Assembly: GCF_033568475.1 (NCBI RefSeq)
Contig: NC_133123.1
Location: forward strand, 139,640,062-139,704,061
Direction of reading: 5' to 3'
Origin: Henckelia pumila
Lineage: Eukaryota; Streptophyta; Magnoliopsida; Lamiales; Gesneriaceae
DNA: 64,000 bases
Positions 11,376-24,203 of this stretch are shown in pieces (the stretch's first letter is position 1; each line of letters begins with the position of its first letter). The translations under genes and the position numbers were made by a program. The notes beneath the pieces were generated by a model that saw nothing but the letters and a program-made list of their open reading frames with translations, searched no databases and was not told the DNA's origin.

Positions 11376-14300
11376 CTAGAAACTAGGTTGGCTTCCTGCA
11401 TGTCGTGATCTCCTGGGCCTTTGAGACCCTAACATTGAGAAACGACATGGAGATCCCGTCTGTGATGATGAACTAGAGCTTTGGTCAATGAATGGCATAG
11501 GAGAAATTTGGTTGTGTGGATCACGAGAACAGGTTATTATTCCCCTCCGGTTGTGCAATAATAATGATTCTGCCATCACACGTTGTTTTGTGGCATCATC
11601 TACGTATAGAAGATCATCAATTCTTGCCATTAAGTTAAAGGCTAAGCTCTCCATTACTCTGGAATAGCTTTCAAGGATCGACTGTCCGACATCCTGGATG
11701 AAGAAGAAACCGAACATTTGGTCACAGGGTAGCTATTGCAAACCACAGTTAGCACCAGTATGAAGAATATGGGATCTTAATTTCAAATTCGTTACGTACT
11801 CTCAATATAAACCATGACGATCAGTTTATAATATTATAGCCTGAATAAACCGTACCTTGTTATACTGAATCTTGTTCATGTCCAAAACAGTTTGAGGAAG
11901 GCCAGGAAAGTGAAACTTCAAGTTCTTGAGAAGAGCATCCGCTCGATGTGCATAGGTTTTACTCTTTTCTGAATCATCAACAAGGCCTTTTACCGTGTTA
12001 CCCCATATCAAGCCTGTCTTTGAACGATTCAGTTTTTTCTTTTTACATTTCAATCTCCAAAAGTGTATAGCCCTCTCAATCCTGTTCACTATTTCCAGAG
12101 TACTGTATTCGGATGAAAGGTCCAGGTAATCAAGAAGACAATCAGGAGAGAACTGATCGGCGGTTAATAAACGGTAGAGAATTTCTCCTAAACAAGCCTT
12201 CTCACTCTGAAAAAAAAGCAAAGATATTATGATATGTACTAGAAAAAGCCTCAAAGAACAGATGAAAGAATGAACTGGACCTGTATTGTGAATCATGAGG
12301 CAAGAACTTTCACGCATATAAAAAGCTGTTAACGGTAAGGAAACTCTACAATGGCTCATATCCAATAGAATAAAAGAAAAGGAACGTTTATTTCATATCC
12401 TCCATTTCCTTGCCTCCTCATTTTCTTTGGAGAAACATCCGCAGATAAATGAAAATAATACACACACAAATAATTCTACACGAAGAACTACCAACTTTAT
12501 TTCAAAGTAAAACTTTTCTATTACATTGTTTCAACCAGCAATCACTAAGTTTAACATGTTAACCTCCGTGCCTATTTGGAAATGTACAAGGAACTTAGTT
12601 TAGCTTCTTTTCTCTAATCATTTTTTTCCTCGATGCCAAAGCAAAGAACATGACAATCATATAAATAGGAAGTTCTTCAGCTAACATGGTATTGCATTGC
12701 AACAGGATCTAAGTATAAGAAGGAATACAAGAACAAAAAACTCTAAACGTCCATAAAAGAATGATTCATTTTTCAAAATAGAAATTTTAATTATCAAATA
12801 AAATTTACCTTAGGCAAGCCCTCCAAGTAAGCTTGAGGCACTTCCATCTCTGAAAGTACGCTACTATTAATTCCCACAGCAGCTTTAAAAATTTGTTGTG
12901 TGCATTCCTTACAGTGTTGGAGTAGCCTTCTTGACCCCTCCGACAACCCTTTCGCTGGAACCTTTGGGAATGGCAACCACCACTTTTCTTCAAGGGCAAT
13001 AGAAGGTCTCTGTGAAGATGCTGAACCTGGATATGCTTCAGCATGATCTCCATCAGCGACGACTATCCCTCGATCAACATAGTAAAATTCGTTGTCATGA
13101 AACCCATCCAAAATGTTGATCAGCATTACATCTAGCTTCTTAAGTGCTGGAAGATTCACATACAAATCCGATCGTTGTTGAGTCACCATAACCTCAAAGC
13201 TCCCACCTCCAGGAAATTCTTGAACTGATGGGATGAGCTCAACAATAGAATAACTCACATGTAAAAGCCACTCCATTTCTCGTCTCCACATCGATTTTTT
13301 CTGCGGGGATAACGGCTCCAACTTCCAGAGCTCTCCGAAAACACTAGCTGTTAATATATAGTGATAGTTATTTGACCTCATAAGCAAGGATCGAAAAAAA
13401 AATATGAAAAGAGCCTGCGGAAAGAACACAAACCAGCAAGATTAGTTATTGCATTGGAGATTGCAAGAGCAGTGCTGACACCCTTCCCTCCACCTGACAT
13501 ATCCTCTCCCAGCAACAGCTTAGCAAATCTTTCCTTCATCAATTCAGCCTCTGTCATCATAATCGTCCAATCAGACAGAAAAAATGCACCATAAAATTGT
13601 AAAAGAAAAACTAATCGCAAATAAATAAATAAATATAAATGAAAAATCATTGCTCCGGTAATTCCACATATTGGCAAATGCAAGACCTCCAAGTTTGACT
13701 GATCCCTTAGTGGCTAATAATTTCACCAAAGAACAAAAAAACTACAATGCCGTAGCACCAATATTATTTTTACAGCAGAGAGTTGCAAATGCCAGCAAAA
13801 TAGCAATTATTGTTTGGCCTTGCCATTTTGAGGTGGCTTGTGTAATATGCCATATATATGCAGTCCTTCCACCTTCCTCTATCAAAGAAATCATGACCCG
13901 ATGCAAAATAAGGAAATTCCGTATTCCATTTGTCCATGTCATGCTTAGTTCTTCGAATTTGAACAACATTTACTCCAGAAAGGGAAAAAAACACATTAAG
14001 ATAAGTTGGATAAATCCCCAGATATATTTAAGAAATCGTTAATTTGCATCATAGCTGAGCCCTGATTCACAATTACAGTAGAAAGGTCGTAGCTACTTGA
14101 ATCAGAACGAGCTTCACAACATGCACAGAAACTAGATTTAATCAAAGTCTTACAATCTATATATAACCTTCATAGCAGCTCAGAAAATCAAACCGGTCCA
14201 CATTCATGATTCATAGAAAAAAATAAAAAGGAAACTCACCCGACAATTCAGGCCGCTCGATGTTACTCCTATCAGGTTTCTCCGGCGAGATGATGACGTG

Positions 14301-14546
14301 TCTGCCTCCAACAACGGGCAACATGATCGGAGGCGGTGGCAAACAATCCGATTTCGAAGCCAGATACAGAGGAGACGACGTCGTTGAGATGGAAGCCAAC
14401 TGATTCCGTGAAGAAAACGTGCACGCGCTCGAAGTGGAACTCTCCGACTCGCTGACGTCAGCGCTCAAGCTATAACTGCCTTCGAAACGGCGAGATTGCA
14501 AATCCTCGAACTCATCCTCCGACTGCGAGCCTTCATTCTTCTCCAT
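11376..14546 (-). CDS. Rop guanine nucleotide exchange factor (PRONE domain)
   Basis: A RopGEF activates ROP/RAC small GTPases at the plasma membrane by exchanging GDP for GTP. Five exons, all with GT-AG junctions and compatible phases: 14546-14240, 13550-13434, 13347-12809, 12206-11856, 11693-11376; 543 residues, a usual size. Residues about 90-465 form the PRONE domain, seen in [99 protein letters not shown] and [16 protein letters not shown]. The N-terminal variable region is Ser/acid-rich ([13 protein letters not shown]) and the C-terminal tail is Ser/Arg-rich, as in regulatory tails of the family. I chose the ATG at 14546; the codon three positions upstream is GTG. Nothing is broken. The exact RopGEF number is not assigned. 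Confidence 0.95.
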
Positions 14547-15914
14547 CGATCCCACGAGATTATCGATCGAGTACTTAAAACAGAGAGAATTTGAGCTTCG
14601 AAAATCACTGCTTCAACGTCACAATCCAAACGTTAACAAAAGCGGCATGATGGAAACTGGAAAGCAATAGTGTATGCGTTATGATTGAGAGTGAAGACTG
14701 AGGAAAAAGTGAGAAAATAAAGAGAGAGCTGCATCATAATTGTGTAATAAAGTTGTGGAATGTGGAGTGAGAGTATTATAGCTCATTAAAAATCGTGCTT
14801 TGTGTGTTCGGCTGCTACAATTCGATGCTCCAATAAAAGCCGGGGGTCCGGCTCGAAGGGAGGCGGAGGCCCCACCGTCACATGGTGGTGCCCGCCTCTG
14901 TTCTATGCAGCTCCGACACCTTCTTGCGCGCCCGCTGAAAAATAAAAATATTTTGTTTGATAAATATTATTATGTTAAATTAAATTATTTCTGATAAGAT
15001 AAGTATAAACTTATATATATGTTCATCGCGCTACGGAATCAATATCATGAAAATTAAAACAATAATTGTCTGTGAAAATATACATTTTTTGTCTGTGAAA
15101 TTTTAATAGTCATCTCAGTTCATAAAATTTTGTAATAATTGCATATTTAACTTTTGTCACGGTGATTTTGTTAAACACGGGTCGTTTTTGTGCCAAAATA
15201 CCCATTTTTTTATAATATTAAAATTATGATACGAAAATGACTTTCTATTATTGTATTAATTTTCATATCTACTCAAATATATCATCCACATCAGAATACA
15301 TATTTTTTATTCACAAATATACGCTATGTATTTGAGTGAATTAAATTAAATATACTAAATATGTAAAACACTACAATAAAAGAATACATTTTTCGTACTA
15401 TATACCTAATCTTGTACTTATACATAATATTATCAAAAAAATAGTTGATTAGGCGTCGTAACAATGCGTGCTCAATAACTTATCGTAACAAGAGTTAAAT
15501 GTGCAAATTTTACAAAAAAGTTAAGAGCTAGGGTGCCTATTAAAATTTCACATGACATAACTCTATATTTTCAATATTTAACAAGATTAAATGTGCAACT
15601 ATTACAAAAAAGTTAAGAGCTAGAGTGACTATTAAAATTTCACAGGAAATAATTGTATATTTTCAATATTTTATAAGAAATTTGGTGCAATAAACTCTAT
15701 AATATTTATATGTTTAGAATGAATTAATGATGTTGTCTTTTAATTTAATGCACGATATTTAAATAATTAATTCTTTATAAATTCAACCATTAATTTTTTA
15801 TTTTATTTTTTCAATAAGTTGGGTCTCAATTAATGTGGATCGCCTCTCATTTATTGAAAATATCAATTTTTTGTTATGACTTATCAAATAGATAAGTCAA
15901 ACCCACGCCTAAGT
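14547..15914. repeat. RopGEF upstream region and intergenic sequence with a 93-bp tandem duplication
   Basis: The first 250 bp should hold the RopGEF 5' UTR and promoter (minus strand); a TATAAT-like site lies near 14775-14785. A 93-bp unit is repeated head to tail at 15487-15579 and 15580-15672 with several substitutions. No coding sequence is supported. Confidence 0.55.
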
Positions 15915-15922
15915 AATGGAAC

Positions 15923-16485
15923 TAGTGTTATTAAAACCGGACCGGATCGGCCGGTTCGACCGGGAACCGGTCGTCGGTCCGATCCGGTTCTCTCTTAAGA
16001 ACCAAAAAATCGGTCCAACCGGTCAGAACCGGTCAAAACCGGTTAAGAATCGGTTGGACCGGTCAATAACCGAAAAACCGGTTCAACCGGTTCAACCGGT
16101 TTTTCGAATTTTTTTTTTTTGAAAATTTAATTTTTTTTATGTATATACATTATTATTTGAAATTTTTACTTCATTAAAAAAAAATTATTTTAATAGTTAT
16201 TAGTTTTTTTAAATTTAAATTTTTCATTATTTAAATAATTTATAACTATAATTGATATTTTGAATATATTTACATTTTTATTTAGCTTTCAAACTATGAC
16301 AAATATATATTTTTTTGTCTATTTAAATATATTTTTGAGTTTTTAAAATTTAAAATATATTATTTATTATATTATATTATATAAACGGTTTTCCGGTTGG
16401 ACCGTCCGGTTAAAATGATCAGACCAGTTGGACCGTTTTTTTTAGGTAGACCGGTTCGATCACCGGTTCGGTTATAAAAACACTG
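15923..16485. mobile_element. hAT-like MITE rich in ACCGGTT motifs (563 bp)
   Basis: Inverted ends TAGTGTTATTAAAACCGG and CCGGTTCGGTTATAAAAACACTG bound the element. Flanking 8-bp repeats AATGGAAC (15915-15922) and AATGGAGC (16486-16493) differ at one base; 8 bp is the hAT TSD length. Both subterminal parts are packed with ACCGGTT/AACCGGT words, as expected of transposase-binding repeats, and the centre is almost pure A/T. No coding capacity. Confidence 0.75.
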
Positions 16486-16493
16486 AATGGAGC

Positions 16494-18754
16494 ATCGAGA
16501 AAAATTGCAAAAGATCAATAGGTAAATCCGTTTATTTTGGGTTTTGGTTTCAATCAAAATCTAGTCTTTATTATTCAATAAATTGTGGGTTTTTTTTTTT
16601 TTTTTATAAAAAACAAAATTATCAGCAATATCTGGAACCATGTTAAATTTAAATCTCCGTTTGGAGAATTTGAAATGTATCCAGCGACTGAAATTAAAAT
16701 AGAAAACTATATATAGATTTTTCTTGAACTCAAATAATTAAGATTTGTTCTACACATATATTATTGATCATAAAAAGTTTGTAGGACAATTAAAGTTTAT
16801 CTCCAGAGGAAATCCGTTGGGTGAACAAAGTAAATGAGGGCAGACCATTTAAATAATTGGCTCATGAATTTTTATCCCCCTTCGCGCAAATTGATTTTTT
16901 ATTTTTATTTTTACTGCAACGCTATAAATTGTAGTAGTTACGTTGGTGAATTGCTATGATCAATAATGATGTGAAGATTACTGGAACACCGATATTTATA
17001 TATTAGGACAATAATACATTCTATTATTTGCCTGGTACATAGGTTTATGATTCTAACTAATATAATGTGTGCCCCAAAAATAAATGAGCCTCTCTTTGTG
17101 GGGGCAAACATTGAGGTTTTCCTTTTATTTATTTATTTATTATTATTTATTTGTAAATAGGCATTATCTCTTTTATACTCGAATGATATTTTATAAATAA
17201 ATTATCTAATATTGGTTTTATTTACGGCTCATGACTCAATATATATCCATATTTGAGCAAGTAGACTTTTCTTTTTAAATTCGAGATATAACACATCGAT
17301 GTTTCTTAGGTTTAGAGCGTGGATCGATTAGATTGCTCTAATAGTAATCAAATATGAATGAGATTCATGTAGATCGAAGAATATTTGAGAACGGGCTTAA
17401 AGATTATAATCGAGAAAAAAAATCACAATTTTGCTGCAACTAAAGTCTGAGTATATCGAATACTTGATTTTATATCACATTTTTCAATAGATTAAAACCA
17501 TAATTTAAAGAATTTATCCTTTATATTCTCGAATATCAAATGCGTCATTTACCCAAACTATAAGGATGTATTTGGATGAGAGGATTTGATATGGAATGAA
17601 AAATTTGACTTCTTTTAAAAATGAACTTGAAATGACACATGTATATGTTTGGTGTATTTCAATTCCATCATAATTATCATTGCATTGGTATTGATTAACA
17701 AGATCGGTATTTGAAATCAACTCAATACAAATTCATTCAATCAGATAGATTTCAAACCATCGATCGAAACATAACATAAGATGGATCATTTCAATTTTGA
17801 GTTTTTTAGTATCACTAAATTAAACAAGCTCCCTAGCTTTAATAAAGGTATCTTTTAGAATGAATGCTGTTAATTTTGCAAGATTGATCCGAAAATAGGA
17901 AAATATTTTGCTGGCTGGATTGGAGCGAGGAGAGGTCACAACAGGTGGATTTTCCAGCTACACTATAAGCAATCATTTAACCGTGCCGACGCATGAACTA
18001 CAAGAAATGCTCCAATTATTATTATGTAAAAGGAAACTTAGCTTTCTAATTTATTATATCAATTAATGAGTATGCATGCTCGTACTTAATTATGATCTTT
18101 ACCTAAAATCATTATTATTTCTTCTATATTTTAAAAAATTAATGATAAAGAAAGGTTTTACTGTGCTAGCTCCATGTATTTTGATTATATTATATTATTT
18201 ATACATATAATAAAATATAAATATGGAAGTTCCATACATCACATGAGTGAACTGCCGAATTGCCGATGAGATTTATAACCAATTTAGTTTTATGAAAACT
18301 AAAAATCAATAGTAGTAAAAATAAAATGGGGGTAATTAAAAGCTCTAAATATGATGAAAGAAAAAATTAAAGAAGAATTCAATTTGCAGAAACCATTTAG
18401 GTAAATTGAATTGGAAGAATAATTCAGAGGAAAGTTTGTGGTCACCATTATTAAAATTTGAAATTATTATCAATAATTTTGTATGATCTCACCTTCATTC
18501 TCATATTATTACTCACAAAAAGTTGTACGGTGTATTATTTCGTTTTCATTATTTTGGACCCTCATATTTTATGAGAGGCATACCCCCATTTTAAAGAAAA
18601 CGACGATCATGATCATTTCACCATGATATATGGGATAAAACACCCTCAATACTATGGACAATGTGAGAAAATAAAGCAAACTACGTGCACACACTTGATA
18701 TTATTGTGTGTCTCTTGTTTTGTTTTGTCTTTTTTTTTTCCAAAGTCGTATGTT
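16494..18754. other. AT-rich intergenic region, no gene seen
   Basis: There are long A and T runs near 16590-16605 and 17130-17150. I see no supported coding exon, RNA gene or bounded repeat here. Confidence 0.6.
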
Positions 18755-18779
18755 GTGACGGCACTACAAGAAAAACGGG

Positions 18780-19095
18780 ATACGACAACGGATATTGTCG
18801 TAGGGGTCAAAAAATCATTGTACTTTAAGGTGTTGTCGAAAGTATAACATACAACAACGGTTTATATCCGTTGTGGATTCTATAATACCACAATGGTTTT
18901 GCAACAGTTATTAACCGTTGTCGTATGTATCCAAAGACAACGGTTATGCAACAGTGTAAAACCGTTGTCTTTTATTATTTAAGACAACGGGTTTGCAACA
19001 GTTTATATTCGTTGTGGTTTGTGGCTTATGACAACGGTTTTGCAACAGTGTATATCCGTTGTCTTTTGTGGTATATGACAACGGTTTTGCATTAA
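18780..19095. repeat. left subterminal repeats of the CACTA element
   Basis: At least ten copies of ACAACGG or its complement CCGTTGT appear in about 315 bp, mostly as pairs of the form GACAACGG...CCGTTGTC spaced 25-35 bp. In En/Spm-type elements such repeats bind the element's TNPA-like protein. Confidence 0.88.
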
Positions 19096-20805
19096 CATAA
19101 ATAAGTTGTTTTTAAAGTCGTTTTTGTCCAACCACATGTTAAAGTCGTTAAAAATGTATCTTTGTACGAACTATAAATATTAATAAAGAAACCAATATAA
19201 AATAAAATATTTACTACATTGAATCCATGAAAATGTTATCTTCAAGTTCCAAAAGAGTTACACACATCTAATTTGGAAGATAATGCTATGTAATTGAAAC
19301 TCAAAATATCCCAGCTAATATAAGATAAATGTAACAAAAGTAGTTCCAAAAGATAGTTGTATCAAAACATAAATCATGTGTTCTTGATAACGATGTTCAC
19401 GAGATGACTTCTACGCATTACCAAGGCGATCTGAAACACAGCTCAATCCTTGCATCAAAACCCCTTATGCATTACTCCCGAGTTACCTACAAGAAAACAC
19501 ATTCTCGGTCCAAAATTATCAACAAAAACTTAGACCAATTTAAACATGGAATCCAATCACAACTAGCAAACTAATCTCTCGCTTGTCATGGGAAAAAAAT
19601 AAAAGAAAAAAACTCAGCAACTCCAAAAGGAAGGCAGTGCACATCAAGAGAATTTTTATTCAACTCATTTAGCATTTGTATTGAATTCATAAAATATAAC
19701 CCACAATTGACACAAACCGTGGGCTCCGACCACCCACATGCCACAAGCTAAACTATGGATTTGGCACTTTCAAGTTCCACTCCACATCCCAATAACTCAA
19801 ACCACACACCATTTCAAGTTCCACTTCACATCCCAATAAGCTAGCCTCTCAACTTTAATTCATACTAGCATGTCGTGGCACACGCTTTAATATACAAAGT
19901 TTAATACCAGTTCATCTTAAACAAAGAATGAATTCAATTACATTAATACCAAAAATGCATATATAGTACAAACAAAATCAAAATGCACGCATATATAAAA
20001 CTATGTTCAAGCCAAGAGAAAAAAACAATACACACCGACAATAATAGAAAAATAGAAATCAAACTGCTTGGATTTAGACAAATAAAAAACTTTAACATGA
20101 GAGTCATGCACAGTTAGATAAACAAAGATTTTGAACTTGCAAACTCAAAGGTTAATGATTGCCATCTTTGTTAGTTACGAAAACTTACAAGGTTCATGTA
20201 CTGATCTTTGCAGGAAAAAATGGGCTTTAAGTATATTTTCTGACATATTTTATCATAAGATGTTGATATGATAAATGCAAGTGTTCATCAAGACTTGAAC
20301 AAAATGTCAATATAAGGGAACACCTACCTTCTGCTGATCCTCACCTGTTTCAATCTATGCAAATATTCAAATCAAAGATGAAGTGTTTTTTTTCAAAAAA
20401 AAAAAAAAACACTGATTTTTCCTGTGTCCAGCTTGAAAATGCTGATATCGCATGCACATTCCAGGCTTATTTAATTAAACAGAGTTCCTAATAATATCGA
20501 TCAAAATATGTAGAATCGTTTTTTAAGTGGTAAATATCAATCAAAATATGAAGAATCTTAACCAAAATAGACTTAATTTCGAGTTAAATTTTAAGCATAA
20601 GAAAAAACACCAAGGAAAAAATTATGAAATTTAACTACCTTCTGTACAAGAAAGGGGATCCCCCATTTGACAAAACAAAGGAGGATAATTATGGAGATCA
20701 AACACCAAATTATGGCCTCCAAATTTATTTTACTCGAAAATTATAACGATGCACAATCAAAAGTGAACAACAATAAGAAAATAAAACAAGATTAATTAAA
20801 GATAC

Positions 20806-21405
20806 CTAGTCATAATTAATATAGTCTAGTATGCATTCCGCCCATTCGGATCGAACTTCATCAATTTCTTCATTAGAGTAAACTGTTTTCATGAACTGTG
20901 AACAAACTCAAATTATATTAGTAAAAAAAACAATAATGAAGAAGAAACATGATATAAACACAATTATTTGAGAAGATTGAGAATATGTCAAATATACTAT
21001 TGAGGAAAGTGAATCCTTATCACTGGTAGCATTTCCTTCAACAATTTCTTTCATAAATTTCAGCAAATAATACCCACACTGTTTTGCATCTGGTTGGCGA
21101 GGACCCTATATTATCAAAAAATTGTCAATGACTAATACAAATTTAAATATTTGTCAGTTTATCACAGATAAACATATATAATAAATACCTTTATCACTTC
21201 TCATGTAGGCTTTTTTTTCCTTTCATCTCCTTGTTCGAATTAAATAATCTCAAGCTCCTTCATATAACAACAAGATTCGACATGAGTGTTCCATTGGCTA
21301 AATTAAATGCTTAATTAAGTAAAGAATATGTACTCACATATCCACTACATATTTCCAGTCCTCATAGCGATTGCGATGACTAAGTGAATCCAACAAATAA
21401 ACCAA
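20806..21405 (-). pseudogene. Ulp1-like (C48) cysteine protease fragment, C-terminal half
   Basis: Conceptual exons on the minus strand give VYLLDSLSHRNRYEDWKYVV (from about 21401, donor GTGAGT at 21337), then a KKPT...EVIK segment with an in-frame TGA, then GPRQPDAKQCGYYLLKFMKE (about 21110-21010), and finally a C-terminal exon (NEEIDEVRSEWAECI) ending at the stop 20806-20808. The catalytic Asp region (LLDSL) and Cys (QCGYY) are visible; the His-containing N-terminal half is missing. Ulp1-like domains are frequent passengers of plant CACTA and MULE elements. The fragment starts exactly where PrmA homology ends. Not functional as read. Confidence 0.7.
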
Positions 21406-22690
21406 CTACGAACCTGTACCATAGTCAAGAAAAGATTCTACTCCTTTTATCGAACGATGCAGCAGCAGCAAGCACAATTTTGTTGTGGGATGCTCCCCAG
21501 TTCCAAATGCCAAACCTGGATTCAAAATTATGTTTATTGCCCGGGGATTCTAAAAGGCGGTGATGAACATCAGAATATTGAAATTTCATATAGTTACTAA
21601 TTATTAAATAACGGAAACAAAAAGCTATGCACAACTTGAGCTCATAATGGAATATTACTGGAGGACTTCTCCACTCAGGCACAATCCAGATTCCCTCTAT
21701 AATTTCAACCGGATGAAAATATTCCTTGAATTAATAACGGTAGATGAAAAACATTATCAGCTAATGTTGATTTAAAAACCTTCATGCACCTATATAATTC
21801 ACAAAGCAAGAATACTCGGTGAATTCCAAATATTCTTTAGAAGTGACTTGTAAGTACAATTAAAAAATCAATAAAATCTTGAAAAAGAACGTTGACAAAT
21901 GAATACACCGCACCCATTTACCAGTATTATATTTGTATTCATTCGAACCCATGCTTGCCGTCTAATTATTTCGAAAATCCTTTCTCAGATGATAGCTTTA
22001 GACTGAATGTAAACATCATTAAATCATGAAGTATATTTTGAATTTATAAAACCAAAAATTTGGCTACAAAAACGTTATAACATGAGTCAAGACAGGGGAA
22101 AAAGAAAAACCAACGAATGGGCTGCCCATAAACCTGGGTTTTATTGATCCAGTCAATATGATCGTGCATTTCAACTACGTAATTTGGTATTTCTTTCAAT
22201 CCAACAGAGTCTGCAGCCAACGAAATGCAGCTTTTCACATCCTGGCTCACATTAAATATACTAGAGATCCATATCTGTAGATTGAAAGTGGGAAGTCCTA
22301 TGTCAGTTAACCCCCGGCATGTTTAAACTTCTCCTCCACAGTAACAGTATAATTGAACAATGAGATTGTGCTGCAATGAAACAAGCTCTAATTTTTGATA
22401 TATCCATCTGGACAGAACAAGTAAAGTCCTCAAAAATCAATGGTAGTCGAACCAGCTCCGAAACACATAAGACATTCCGATAGTGCGTCCTAGCGATAAA
22501 AAAAACCTCCACGTATCAAAAGTAATGCAGACTACAGAAAACCATGGCAAATGCGAGAGGTACATGAAGCAGGCTTACATCGGCGTGACTGGGGCAGAAA
22601 ATTCGGACTGAAAGGTAAGGAGAAGTGAGTGAATCGTCGCCAGTAATGCTGCTACCAGCTGACAAAAGAGTAGAATAACTAATGGCGGTG
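21406..22690 (-). pseudogene. captured fragment of a PrmA-like (ribosomal protein L11 methyltransferase-like) gene
   Basis: Four exon-like pieces with plausible GT-AG borders are visible: SPYLSVRIFCPSHAD (donor at 22578); 22274-22134 (IWISSIF...GLKEIPNYVVEM...WINKTQ); 21724-21659 (EYFHPVEIIEGIWIVPEWRS); and 21549 to about 21410, with [20 protein letters not shown] and FLDYGTGS. The last is the PrmA SAM-binding start (GTGEHPTT). The homology stops at about 21410, right after the DYGTGS loop, so most of the methyltransferase fold is absent. Retained introns show capture of genomic DNA, not of cDNA. The intact parent gene should be elsewhere in the genome. Confidence 0.75.
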
Positions 22691-22861
22691 AAATTACGGC
22701 CCCGTCATTGCTTCTGGAGCAGCGGTTTAGCTGATCAGATGGATGAGAGGCGGTCGGGCGGAGCGAGGCTTGAGGTGCGGCGGCGGAAGGAGGAGAAACA
22801 CCATCTACCCACAAACAGAAACCATATAAATCGACAAGAAATCTGTCGGAAAATCGAAGAG

Positions 22862-22945
22862 ATTCACGACTGGAAACCTAGACCTTAGCATCTACTAAAA
22901 GATGTTCACGACTGGAAACCTAGACCTTAACATCTACTAGACCTG
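22862..22945. repeat. short tandem duplication inside the CACTA element
   Basis: TTCACGACTGGAAACCTAGA and the following CATCTACTA occur twice head to tail, about 42 bp apart, differing by one base. It lies in the leader region upstream of the captured exons. Confidence 0.75.
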
Positions 22946-23374
22946 AAAATCGAAGAGATTCATGACAATATTTAACCCCTTTTCTCCACCCATTCGCCAA
23001 AAGCCCAAACAAGACCACAAAGCAAGAGAACGAAGCTAGAGAACAAAGAAACAAAACTTACACAGTGATGGTCGCGAGTGTACTGTCGATCTAAGCTGTA
23101 AACTTGAGATTCAAGTCACGATTGGAGTTGCTAAGGCTTGGGCTAGCTGAAAGGAGGTCGGAAGACTAGTTTCCGGCGAACAATCGACGTCTAGGGCGCC
23201 GGAGAAGAGCAGGGTTGAAGGGGCGACGGGTTGGGGCTAGGGATTGGGTTTCGTTTTCTCGATCGCACTTGAAGGGGTACTCAAGCGTGTGCGTGTAGAA
23301 GGTTCTTATGTATATATATATATGGGATTATATATTTTTTAATTTTTTTTAAAAATAAAAACAAATAAAAAAAT

Positions 23375-23650
23375 AACAACGACAACGAATTTAAAAATGT
23401 GTTGTCGTAGACCCCAAAAAGAACGCACATAGACAACGGTTAATTAAAACCGTTGTTGTAGGCCACCAAAAACGCGCTCATAGACAACGATTTTTATAAC
23501 CGTTGTCTTAGACATATATACAACAACGGTTTTTTAAAAACCGTTGTCGTTTTTAATTAAAATGCGGTCAACGACAACGGTTTTTGTAAAAACCGTTGTC
23601 AAATACTAAAAGACAACAGTTTACACATAAAACCGTTGTCGTTTTAGTGT
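23375..23650. repeat. right subterminal repeats of the CACTA element
   Basis: ACAACGG/CCGTTGT copies recur about ten times, as pairs such as GACAACGGTTTTTGTAAAAA followed by CCGTTGTC. They mirror the left array and mark the second transposase-binding end. Confidence 0.88.
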
Positions 23651-23680
23651 GGTTAATTAACATATTTGTTGTAGTGCGGG

Positions 23681-24203
23681 TAGGGATGTAAACGAGCCGA
23701 GCCGAACCGAGATTTTGAATGTTCAAACTCGATTAATTTATAAACGGTCGAGCCCGAGCTTATTTAACGAATATATTCATGGCTCACGAGCTTATTCGAG
23801 CTTTTAAGTCTAAACGAGCTTAATATATTTAAACTATAAATTTAAATATTTATTAAATTAATTAAAAACTAAATTATATATTTGAAAAAAATATAATATT
23901 ATTATTAAAATTTGTAATTTTATTCTAATAAATTAATTTTTATAGATTTTTCAATATTTTTCATAAGTAAAGTGTAAATTTATAAATTAAATATCAATAC
24001 TATTATTTTTTCGTCTAAAAGATGACTTACGACCTTGTTAATGAGCCTGTTAACAAGCATGTTCAGGAGCTAACGAGCCGAATATTGTAAAGCTCGAGCT
24101 TGGTTCGTTTGCCTTAACGAGCCTCATTAAACAAGCTCGAACGAGCTTTTAAGAAGCCGAGACCCGAACAGTTCGCGAACTATTCGTCTCATTTATATCC
24201 CTA
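23681..24203. mobile_element. hAT-type MITE (523 bp) whose left TSD is split by the CACTA element
   Basis: Ends TAGGGATGTAAACGAG and CTCATTTATATCCCTA are inverted repeats, and subterminal GAGCTCG/CGAGCC words recur on both sides. The right 8-bp TSD is GTGACGGG (24204-24211). The left copy reads GTGACGG at 18755-18761, is interrupted by the CACTA element, and is completed by G at 23680. It therefore predates the CACTA insertion. No coding capacity. Confidence 0.85.

Larger units (their letters stand above)
18762..23676 (-). mobile_element. non-autonomous CACTA (En/Spm) transposon carrying gene fragments (4.9 kb)
   Basis: It begins CACTACAAGAAAAA and ends ATTTGTTGTAGTG, the plant CACTA terminal motif, with a 3-bp TSD CGG (18759-18761 and 23677-23679). 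Both subterminal regions carry inverted and direct copies of ACAACGG/CCGTTGT. The minus strand inside holds PrmA-like exons followed by Ulp1-like exons. No TNPD-type transposase frame is visible, so movement would depend on another element. A TATATATA tract near 23311-23326, followed on the minus strand by a leader with a GTAAGT donor near 23060, looks like the promoter and first noncoding exon. The stretch 19130-20800 holds nothing I recognise. Confidence 0.9.

Noticed and set aside
17571-17780. GATGTATTTGGATGAGAGGATTTG segment suggesting a MITE end
   Set aside because: No inverted partner or target duplication was found.
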